Part shown: one piece after another, positions 57,243-64,000 of the stretch | Layout: every line of letters begins with the position of its first letter | Numbering within the stretch: position 1 is the stretch's first letter | From: Echinicola rosea | Lineage (GTDB): Bacteria > Bacteroidota > Bacteroidia > Cytophagales > Cyclobacteriaceae | Assembly (NCBI RefSeq): GCF_005281475.1 | Contig: NZ_CP040106.1 | Location: 2,384,501 to 2,448,500, forward strand | Direction of reading: 5' to 3' | DNA: 64,000 nt | Made by a program: the position numbers and the translations under genes | The notes under the pieces: generated by a model | Database searches by the model: none | Told to the model about the DNA's origin: nothing | What the model saw: the letters and a program-made list of their open reading frames with translations, nothing else

Positions 57243-57983
57243 TTAGCGGGTGACTTGGTTTAGTCTGGAAAGGATATTTTGGTAGTAATTTCTGCCTACG
57301 GGAATCGATTGTTCTTTGATGATGATTTCTTTGGAATTGAGGGCGTCTATTTTGTCGAGGTTAACGATAAATGCCTTGTTTACTTTACAGAAAAGCATGG
57401 AGGGGAGTTTTTGGAGAACATCCTTGAGGATATTTCTCAGGGTATAGACTGTGTTATCGCCTGTGCTGATATGCGTATATGAACCATCGGCCTTGATCCA
57501 ATCGATATCTTTTATGGCGATTTTTTTCAAATAGCCTTTGTCCCGGATAAATAAAGAGCCTTTGATGATTTTATCGTGCAGGATAAGTTCCGAGACCTTG
57601 TCGGTATTTTTGGTTTCGTAGTTGCTAATGGCCAGTGTCAGTGTGGTAATCAAGGTGTCCTTTGAAAAAGGTTTGACGATATATCCGTCGGGTGATACTT
57701 CTTTTACCTTATTTAAGGTTTCTTTATCCGTAGAGCTTGTAAAAAAGACCACCGGGATGTTGAATTTATTCCGAATGTTATGTGCAATGTCGATTCCATT
57801 GCTATTGCCCTTAAGGTGAATGTCCAAAAGGACTGCTGCGGGGAACTTTTCAAACAAGGTGTCTTCGATTTTTTCGTCTGAATCCAGGATATCGCAAACC
57901 TCAAACCCTTCAGCTTCCAACAAGTCTTGGGTATTGTCGGCCAATTCAAGGTTATCCTCTACGATCAGTATCTGCGTTTTCAT
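57243..57983 (-). CDS. LytTR-family response regulator
   Basis: A 246-residue two-domain regulator. The receiver domain (about 3-120) has the acidic pair E9/D10, the phospho-acceptor D54 in LLDIHLKG, the T/S at FFTSS and the conserved lysine in IVKPF. The LytTR DNA-binding domain (about 145-243) has WIKADGSYTHISTGDNTVYTLR and the VNLDKIDAL segment. It would bind direct-repeat sites when phosphorylated. It is convergent with the adhesin-like gene (20 bp between stops) and divergent from the PAS histidine kinase, which may be its partner although classical LytTR partners are LytS-type kinases. Confidence 0.94.
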   Translation of the reverse strand: MKTQILIVEDNLELADNTQDLLEAEGFEVCDILDSDEKIEDTLFEKFPAAVLLDIHLKGNSNGIDIAHNIRNKFNIPVVFFTSSTDKETLNKVKEVSPDGYIVKPFSKDTLITTLTLAISNYETKNTDKVSELILHDKIIKGSLFIRDKGYLKKIAIKDIDWIKADGSYTHISTGDNTVYTLRNILKDVLQKLPSMLFCKVNKAFIVNLDKIDALNSKEIIIKEQSIPVGRNYYQNILSRLNQVTR

Positions 57984-58626
57984 GTTTTAACTACTTATAT
58001 TCCTCCAAATTGTGTCAATAATACGTAGAATTTCGGGTAAATAATACGAGATTTGCCTAAAAAAGAAAAAAATATAATGAGATATTGTTGTAATATTTTC
58101 AATACGTAATAATCGCAAGCTTTATTTGTATATTTTTACGTTTTTATAAAAAATCAGCAGGTTTTAGTTAATAAAAGGCCGAATTATGTTATCTTGACGT
58201 TCGGATAAGTGGTAAAATAAACCTGTCCAAGCCATGTCATCAATGTGTTATTTTTGAAATTTCAGTTGAAATTGAAACATCCGGTTTGACTCCTGAAAGG
58301 AAGTTGAAGAAATGTTGGTAGATTTGTAAATGGGATGAGGGCCTGGTCAATTTAGCCAACTGGTAAATGGGCGAAATTTTAGGTAAAAAAAGGTAATTAT
58401 TAGTATATATATTGGTCAATGAATTGCTAAGTTTAACCAACTATTTAGTACAAGACCGAAAATCCTGTGTTGACCATTGCCATCAAAAAGGTGTTGTCTG
58501 CAAATAATGTTTGATGGCAAGGATGACCTATGAGGATCAAGAGTATCTACCTTTTTTGGCCAATACTAAAAATTCTTTTGGGATTATGGAAAAAGAAGTA
58601 AATCTTTTATTTTAACGAGGAGGGAT
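57984..58626. other. 643-bp divergent regulatory region
   Basis: An AT-rich gap between the start codons of the LytTR regulator and the PAS histidine kinase. No coding frame is convincing. It must hold both promoters, yet no exact TAnnTTTG box was found near either start. The region is long for two short transcription units and could contain binding sites for the LytTR protein or a small RNA. Confidence 0.4.
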
Positions 58627-60330
58627 ATGTTGAGAGCATCGTATTCAATAGACCGAAATAACCAAAGTAAAGTAGATCAAGAAGGTTTATCCAAGACCAG
58701 AAAAGATCAAGTTATGATTTTAAAGCATAAACAGCAGGATGCAGGAACAATCTATACAGCACTTATCAATATACAGCGGCAGCATCAAGTAGGAGAACTT
58801 AGCAGCTGTCAGGCCTTTGATCAGTTGAGGTCAATTGCTTTTGGGATAGTGTCGCACGAGTCCATACTTTTTGGGAAAGCTGTTTCGGGGAAGGTGGATG
58901 GATATACTTATTTTTTTTCTGATAAACATGACCGATCAGACTTGGTTTATTGGACCCAAACCAAAAATGTGGTTAATGATCTTTTTCTCCATAATGCAGC
59001 ATCAATGGATAAAGGATCGATTATTCAAGGAGATTTTACCTCGGGAGTAAAAGATTATGAAGGTTTGAAAGGAGGCTATGCTCTGATCCCTACATTTTTG
59101 GATAAAGAAACCCACAGTTTTTTGGTCTTGTTGAATGCCAATTTGTCTGACCTAGATGATTGTTGTGAAATTCTTAAGCAATTGGCAGCCACTTTTGAAA
59201 TGATTTATTTATCCGAGTGTCGGCTTGGTGGTAAAGTAGAGGGGGGCAACGGTAAAAGTAAAAATGAGATTTTGGATATGTTGATGAAATATTCATCAGA
59301 TGCTATCGGAGTGTTTAATGTGAATTGGTCGCCCAAGTTTCTTTCTCCTTCCTTTGAGCATCTTTTTGGGTTTACGAGAGAGCAATTGATGAATCCTTCT
59401 TTTTTTGAATGTTTCCGGAGTGAGGTGAAAGACATGAAAAAGGTGGTAATAGATGGTATAGAAAGATACCGTTTCACCAATCTTAATGCAAATAAGGAAA
59501 GGATGTGGTTAGAGAGTATTTTTGACACCTTGTATGATGATGATGGAGAAATCCAAGGGCATATGGCTATTGTGCGAAATATTTCCGAGGAAGTGAAGGG
59601 GGACAAAAAAATGTCCGAGGCTTTGGAAAAAGAAATAGCACTGAACAAAATGAAATCCCAGTTTATTTCCATCACTTCCCATGAGTTTAAAACGCCGCTT
59701 TCTACCATTAAATCAAGTATAGAAATCTGCAATATTGAGCTGCAGCGCCAACTGGAAGAGCATCCGTCTGAGCAAAAATTTAAAAAACATTTTAATCGGG
59801 TAAACAATGAGGTGGACCGGATGAACTCGTTGTTGGTCAACCTTCTGAACCTCGAAAAGATTAATCAGGGCGTAATTCAAGTCAGTTCTAAAACAAAAAA
59901 GATCAATTCATACCTCCGTTCTGTTCTGGAGGACTGGGTCGATCAAGATGCAGTTCAATTTGAAACAGCATTGCCTGACGATTTTACCCATCCCATCGAT
60001 GTCAGTCTGATGAATCAGGTCATGACAAACTTGGTAGAAAATGCATTGAAATATGGCAGTAGGGAGGATGATGTGCTCGTACGGGCCAATATAGCTGAAG
60101 GTAAGCTCATCATTTCAGTAAAAGACTATGGCGATGGGATTTCCAAAGACGAACAAGAGCATCTGTTTAAACCGTTTTTTAGGGCATCAAATGCCAATAA
60201 ATATGACAAGGGATCAGGGTTGGGGCTGATGATAACCAAGAAATTCATCGAACTCCAAAACGGAACGATCCATTTTGAATCTGAGGTTGGAGAAGGGACT
60301 TGCTTCTATCTTACGTTTTCGTTGACATAG
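58627..60330 (+). CDS. Soluble PAS-domain sensor histidine kinase
   Basis: A 567-residue kinase without membrane segments. Residues about 40-200 are an unrecognised sensory region (FDQLRSIAFGIVSHESILFG), and about 215-325 a PAS domain (SSDAIGVFNVNWSPKFLSPSF). The HisKA domain has H352 in SHEFKTPL, and the HATPase_c domain (about 445-565) has the N box NLVENALKYG, G1 DYGDGI and G2 GSGLGL. It autophosphorylates H352 and passes phosphate to a response regulator. No receiver is fused; the divergent LytTR gene is the nearest candidate. The signal is probably cytoplasmic. Confidence 0.93.
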   Translation: MLRASYSIDRNNQSKVDQEGLSKTRKDQVMILKHKQQDAGTIYTALINIQRQHQVGELSSCQAFDQLRSIAFGIVSHESILFGKAVSGKVDGYTYFFSDKHDRSDLVYWTQTKNVVNDLFLHNAASMDKGSIIQGDFTSGVKDYEGLKGGYALIPTFLDKETHSFLVLLNANLSDLDDCCEILKQLAATFEMIYLSECRLGGKVEGGNGKSKNEILDMLMKYSSDAIGVFNVNWSPKFLSPSFEHLFGFTREQLMNPSFFECFRSEVKDMKKVVIDGIERYRFTNLNANKERMWLESIFDTLYDDDGEIQGHMAIVRNISEEVKGDKKMSEALEKEIALNKMKSQFISITSHEFKTPLSTIKSSIEICNIELQRQLEEHPSEQKFKKHFNRVNNEVDRMNSLLVNLLNLEKINQGVIQVSSKTKKINSYLRSVLEDWVDQDAVQFETALPDDFTHPIDVSLMNQVMTNLVENALKYGSREDDVLVRANIAEGKLIISVKDYGDGISKDEQEHLFKPFFRASNANKYDKGSGLGLMITKKFIELQNGTIHFESEVGEGTCFYLTFSLT

Positions 60331-60493
60331 CAGGTGGGCGAAAATTGTTAGATGTCGTGGTTTTCTTGTGTGCCTAGCCCGAAAAGCGAATCTAATGTGA
60401 TTGTAAAAAGCATAATTTCTTTTAAAATAGGTCTTGTTTGTCCTTTTTCTGCACTATTTTAACGGTTTGTGAAATTTAACCTGATTCAAAAAC

Positions 60494-61375
60494 ATGAAAA
60501 ACCTACTATTGCCCATTTTAGCCATCTGTATCTGTAGTGCCTGCTCCAAGTCCAGTCAGCAGTCCCACGAATCCGAAGGAGAAGATACTTCTCAAGTGGT
60601 CATTGATCTTCAAGATGGGTGGGTATCATTATTTAATGGGGAGAGTTTGGAGAATTGGAAGGTGAAGATTTCAAAACACGAACTCAATGATAATTATGCC
60701 AATACCTTCAGGGTAGAAGATGGCATGATGAAAGTGCGTTATGATGGTTATGAGGATTTTGACCAGCAGTATGGTCATATTTTTTATGATGAGTCTTTTT
60801 CAGCCTATTTACTTCATCTCGAATACCGGTTTGTGGGTGAGCAAGCACCGGGAGGTGAAGGTTGGGCATTGAGGAATAGTGGTGCGATGCTCCATGGTCA
60901 GTCTCCCGAAAGCATGTTAAAGGATCAGGATTTTCCGATTTCTATCGAAGGCCAGCTTCTTGGCGGTGATGGAGAGCATGATCGTACCACCAGCAACCTG
61001 TGCACCCCTGGTACTAATGTGGTGATGGACGGAGAGTTGTTTACGCCACACTGTGTAAGTTCGACCTCAAAGACCTATCATGGAGAGCAGTGGGTGACAG
61101 CTGATTTTTTAGTGTTGGCGGATTCATTGGTCCAGCATATCGTGGAGGGAGACACGGTGATGACCTATTATGATCCTCAGATTGGCGGCGGAAATGTCTC
61201 GCCTGTCGATCCGGAGGTCAAGCAGGATGGTAAATTACTTTCGGAAGGCTATATTTCCTTGCAGAGTGAGAGTCATCCTATCGATTTTCGCAAGGTGGAG
61301 TTGTTTGATCTCGCCCCTTATATGGATGATCAAGCTTCCCTTAAAGCCGTCCTTGAAGAGTTGAGGAACCGCTAA
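60494..61375 (+). CDS. DUF1080 (3-keto-disaccharide hydrolase-like) lipoprotein
   Basis: A 293-residue lipoprotein (lipobox CSAC in ICICSACSKS). Residues about 38-275 form a DUF1080 concanavalin-like fold (GWVSLFNGESLENWKVK near 42-58, LEYRFVGEQAPGGEGWALRNSG near 115). DUF1080 proteins include 3-keto-glucoside hydrolases and glycan-binding lectin-like proteins, so activity on a sugar is likely but the substrate is not known. The insertion with two cysteines (NLCTPGT and PHCVSS) could form a disulfide. It stands alone on the plus strand. Confidence 0.88.
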   Translation: MKNLLLPILAICICSACSKSSQQSHESEGEDTSQVVIDLQDGWVSLFNGESLENWKVKISKHELNDNYANTFRVEDGMMKVRYDGYEDFDQQYGHIFYDESFSAYLLHLEYRFVGEQAPGGEGWALRNSGAMLHGQSPESMLKDQDFPISIEGQLLGGDGEHDRTTSNLCTPGTNVVMDGELFTPHCVSSTSKTYHGEQWVTADFLVLADSLVQHIVEGDTVMTYYDPQIGGGNVSPVDPEVKQDGKLLSEGYISLQSESHPIDFRKVELFDLAPYMDDQASLKAVLEELRNR

Positions 61376-61435
61376 AGTGTCGTATGGAAACGAATCTCTG
61401 CTTAAACCATCGGGATGATATTGGGATAAGATAAA

Positions 61436-61699
61436 TTATTTATTGGATTTCTTTCGCTCTTCTTCTGCCTTTTGGTTTTTGGGTTTCTTATAGAAAAACC
61501 ACCAAAATATGCCCAAGACAATTACCACAAGAGGAAGTACCAAATAAATAATGATGTCTGAAGTGGTGCTTAGGTCAATCGGTTCATCCGTTCTTGGTGT
61601 TCCTGTTGGGATTTGTGCGAATACATCATTAGATAAAATGGCCATCAATCCCATCAAAATAGGAACTACTCGAAAGATTTGTTTAGTCATCTGCTCCAT
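61436..61699 (-). CDS. Small single-pass membrane protein, function unknown
   Basis: An 87-residue protein. A probable signal peptide (about 1-29, ending DVFAQ) is followed by a short polar linker, one membrane helix (about 49-69, IIIYLVLPLVVIVLGIFWWFF) and a lysine-rich cytoplasmic tail (KKPKNQKAEEERKKSNK). I recognise no family. The arrangement suggests a bitopic inner-membrane protein with an extracytoplasmic N-terminus. An ATG three codons later (MTKQ) is an alternative start. Confidence 0.65.
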   Translation of the reverse strand: MEQMTKQIFRVVPILMGLMAILSNDVFAQIPTGTPRTDEPIDLSTTSDIIIYLVLPLVVIVLGIFWWFFYKKPKNQKAEEERKKSNK

Positions 61700-61856
61700 A
61701 GTTGTTTAAGTTTACTTAAAGTTATGGAATAGATGAGGGAAATGTAAGCGATTGAAGATTAAAAATGATTATTCTGAGAGGACTGGTGTCTGGTAAGAAG
61801 AGACGTTGTGGTATTTATGGGGCAAGCCAAAAAGTGATGTACTGGCATACTATTTT

Positions 61857-61892
61857 AAAAATAGCCGGTGAAAATTATTTTCACCGGCTATT
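61857..61892 (-). terminator. Rho-independent terminator after the DUF2264 gene
   Basis: AATAGCCGGTGAAAA and TTTTCACCGGCTATT form a perfect 15-bp stem with a TTA loop, starting 4 bp past the DUF2264 stop on the minus strand and followed there by a short T run. Confidence 0.85.
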
Positions 61893-61896
61893 GGTC

Positions 61897-63147
61897 TTAA
61901 AATGAAATGGCATGGTCTGCTTGGATGCTAATGCCATTCCAAGCCTTTTTAGCTGTCCAGTCTTCTTCTTGAGCTGTCCAGAAGGAATGGTCAGCAGGAA
62001 GTCCCAAAGGCAGGAAGCCCAATGTGCACAGGTAAAGGCTTCCTGTAGAGATGTATGAATCTCCCATTTCTGGTTGATGGCCACAAAATCCGATAGTCAG
62101 CCAGCCGTCTCCATCAAATGTACCCGGTGCTTCAAATTGCCTTTTGATGATTGCACTCAATGCACTGCGGACTTGTGCTCCTGAAATAGCTTCGGGCAGG
62201 ATGCCCAGTAATGCCGCTTCTGCCAGTGGCTGAAAGGCTCCCACACGATAGGTGATGGACCTTCCTACTGGTGGATAGGTACCTTCTGGGGAGATCAAGC
62301 GTTCTTGTTGCTCAGCAAAACGGGTCATTCTCTTACCGACTGTCTCATAAAGTTTTTCGTAGCTCTTCTTTTTGGATGCGGCTATTTTTAGTACTTGGAG
62401 CATCATGGGCTGGATGACATAGCCGTTATAGTAGTCCATGTGGAAGTTTTGGCCATCACCATACCAACCGTCTCCTACATACCATTCGTCATGTTTTTTG
62501 ACCGCAAAATCAATTCGCATAAAATCACCTCCCTCATCAACAAAGAGCAAAAAAGCATCCAACATCGCCCCAAAGAGCAGCCAGTTGTTGTAATAAGGGG
62601 GGATGGCTTCTTTCTGGTTTTTGATTTCCTGGACAAACCGTCGCTTCACTTCATCGTCCAATGGCTCCCAAAGTGCTTCTGGAGCACGCATGATACCGTG
62701 CACCAAAAATGCCCCGTCCACAAGCGGCTGGGAACCTTTGGTCCAGTTGAGGTAGTCAGGGGATTGGGGATCTACACTGTGGGCGATGCTTTTCAGCGCT
62801 TTTTCTTTGAGGTCTTTACGCATTTTTCCTTCTTCATCCGTGGATTCGGGCAGTGCAAGCCACGGAGCCACGCCGGCGAGTGTTCTCCCTAATGCCTCTA
62901 GGTGAGTGACGTTTTCACGACCTCTGTAGGCTTTAGGAGGGGTTTCCACGGGCATGGTCGCACGCAGTTTCCCTTGGCTCATCTGGGTGAGCATAGGAGA
63001 GGCGATTTTATATAAAGTCTTTGCCCAATAGCTTCTCGTATTGGCGTTTTCTGGAGCTGCCGAGGCGGTGTTTGCGGACAGGGTGTTTGGCAAAACACCA
63101 ATGGCTCCTACTGCTGGAATGTATTTTACAAAAGATCGTCTATTCAT
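61897..63147 (-). CDS. DUF2264-family protein
   Basis: A 416-residue protein beginning MNRRSFVKYIPAVGAIGVLP, a twin-arginine-like start (RRSFVK) though not the full consensus. The body is an alpha/alpha-barrel-like DUF2264 domain: RENVTHLEALGRTLAGVAPWL near 75-95, NNWLLFGAMLDAFLLF near 185, and GWYGDGQNFHMDYYNGYVIQ near 222. The family is found in polysaccharide-utilisation loci and has been linked to glycan degradation, but I know no firm activity. It lies upstream of, and in the same direction as, the partial GH20 gene's end (gap 73 bp), so it is second in that unit. Confidence 0.9.
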   Translation of the reverse strand: MNRRSFVKYIPAVGAIGVLPNTLSANTASAAPENANTRSYWAKTLYKIASPMLTQMSQGKLRATMPVETPPKAYRGRENVTHLEALGRTLAGVAPWLALPESTDEEGKMRKDLKEKALKSIAHSVDPQSPDYLNWTKGSQPLVDGAFLVHGIMRAPEALWEPLDDEVKRRFVQEIKNQKEAIPPYYNNWLLFGAMLDAFLLFVDEGGDFMRIDFAVKKHDEWYVGDGWYGDGQNFHMDYYNGYVIQPMMLQVLKIAASKKKSYEKLYETVGKRMTRFAEQQERLISPEGTYPPVGRSITYRVGAFQPLAEAALLGILPEAISGAQVRSALSAIIKRQFEAPGTFDGDGWLTIGFCGHQPEMGDSYISTGSLYLCTLGFLPLGLPADHSFWTAQEEDWTAKKAWNGISIQADHAISF

Positions 63148-63220
63148 AATGTACGGTTTTAATATCGCTTAAAATTAGTCTGATTGCACTAATTTACAAG
63201 TAGGTTCTTGGGATCGATGG

Positions 63221-64000
63221 TTATTTTGCCATGATCGGTTCTGGGTGAGTGTCAGGATCAAAAGGATCATGGTAGTAAATTCCTGCTTTTTGATAAAGTG
63301 GTAGGTGCTTTTTCAGTCTGGCAGAGAAGCCTTCAAAATCTTTTTGCTCTTCGGATGTCCAGGTGATTTCAGCAAGTGCTGCCAGTCTCGGAAAGGTCAA
63401 GTAGTCCAATCGATCTTCATCAGTGACCGTCTCTGTCCATAAGTTAGCCTGAAATCCTAAAACCAAAGGTTTTTTGGAGTCGGGAATGTTTAGTTTTGAT
63501 AGGCTAAAATCATAGACCCGTTGGACAGGGTTGAATTTGCCGCCCCATTTTCTACCATAGCGGTCATTTTCTTGCTGAACAAAATCAAAGTATAGTGGTA
63601 TTCTCGGACAGATGACGGTGGGGATATCATTGTCCAAGAGTTTTTGGAGCTGCTGAGGCTGGTCGTGCCGCCACCATAGCAAGATGCTTTGGCCCGTAGG
63701 TAGGCCGGCTTCGGCCATTTCGTCCCAAGCAAGAATGGTATTGTCGAGTGAAAAAAGCGAGTCTGCCATTCGTTTCATAAAGTAATCTTCCACTGCCTTT
63801 AGATCTTTCAATTGCTGGGAGGCCATCAATTGTTTTACTTGCGGGTCATTTTTCCACTGTTGGTTGCCGAAGCTTACTTCGTCTCCCCCTAGATGGATCA
63901 TCTGAGCGGGAAAAAGCGCATCGACTTCCCGAAGAATATCCGTCAGATACTGATAGGTGCCCTCTTTAGCAGGATGGAAAGTGAATTCTGGGTATTTTAC
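63221..64000 (-). CDS. GH20 beta-N-acetylhexosaminidase, C-terminal part (cut by window edge)
   Basis: An open frame of 260 residues continues past the right edge; the in-frame ATG at 63,901 is internal, as shown by the family sequence before it (HPAKEGTYQYLTDILREVDALFP). The catalytic pair is the D-E of HLGGDEV, the GH20 signature, and LWWRHDQ and WTETVTDEDRLDYLTFPRL complete the TIM barrel. GH20 enzymes remove terminal GlcNAc or GalNAc by substrate-assisted catalysis, fitting N-glycan or chitin breakdown. It precedes the DUF2264 gene. Confidence 0.95.
   Translation of the reverse strand, partial: VKYPEFTFHPAKEGTYQYLTDILREVDALFPAQMIHLGGDEVSFGNQQWKNDPQVKQLMASQQLKDLKAVEDYFMKRMADSLFSLDNTILAWDEMAEAGLPTGQSILLWWRHDQPQQLQKLLDNDIPTVICPRIPLYFDFVQQENDRYGRKWGGKFNPVQRVYDFSLSKLNIPDSKKPLVLGFQANLWTETVTDEDRLDYLTFPRLAALAEITWTSEEQKDFEGFSARLKKHLPLYQKAGIYYHDPFDPDTHPEPIMAK

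Noticed and set aside
63221..63901. Reading the right-edge GH20 as a complete gene starting at 63,901
   Set aside because: The ATG there lies inside the catalytic domain, and the frame continues open to the window edge with GH20-like sequence.

Overview
The window is chromosomal DNA from a member of the Bacteroidota, most likely order Cytophagales (Cyclobacteriaceae/Echinicola-like; genus is inference). The evidence is two SusC/SusD pairs, an ECF sigma/FecR pair, a PorP/SprF protein, type IX secretion C-terminal domains, a LytTR regulator, and a few TAnnTTTG -7 promoter matches. Both ends cut genes: leuS (leucyl-tRNA synthetase) at the left and a GH20 hexosaminidase at the right.

Layout. 1-13 kb is mostly housekeeping: partial leuS, an outer-membrane barrel, an MscS channel, a GNAT-nitrilase fusion, kdsC-kdsA (Kdo synthesis), two tandem L,D-transpeptidases facing a third of another subfamily, and an overlapping pair encoding a PTPS-type enzyme and GTP cyclohydrolase I. 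13.3-41.5 kb is a large polysaccharide-utilisation-like region: ECF sigma, FecR anti-sigma, STN-type SusC, SusD, three consecutive secreted proteins sharing a C-terminal F5/8 (discoidin) module (a surface binding protein, a DUF3472 protein and a zinc protease), a DUF5009 membrane acetyltransferase-like protein, then on the other strand a sulfatase and a PNGase F-like N-glycanase, then a GH2 beta-galactosidase, a second DUF3472 lipoprotein and a second SusC/SusD pair. Together they look like a set for attacking sulfated, N-glycosylated glycoproteins: protease, N-glycan release, desulfation, galactose removal, uptake. This is inference from gene content.

43.1-57.2 kb is a type IX secretion/adhesion cassette: a 2,926-residue repeat protein with a gliding-type (type B) C-terminal domain, PorP/SprF, an OmpA/PD40 lipoprotein, and a 785-residue relative of the giant protein's N-terminal half that ends in a type A-like sorting domain. 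A strong terminator-like hairpin lies inside the signal-peptide codons of that last gene. 57.2-60.3 kb holds a LytTR response regulator and a divergent soluble PAS histidine kinase. 60.5-64 kb holds DUF1080, DUF2264 and GH20 genes, probably another glycan locus.

The gaps carry short non-coding mobile-looking repeats. One family (406-413 bp) has CAATGCCGTTTAGTTA-type inverted ends and 10-bp target duplications; a second has GGTTCTATATGATT-type ends and 8-bp duplications. The two families share an internal core. A third repeat type lies at about 22 kb. No tRNA, rRNA, CRISPR array, complete insertion sequence or prophage was seen.
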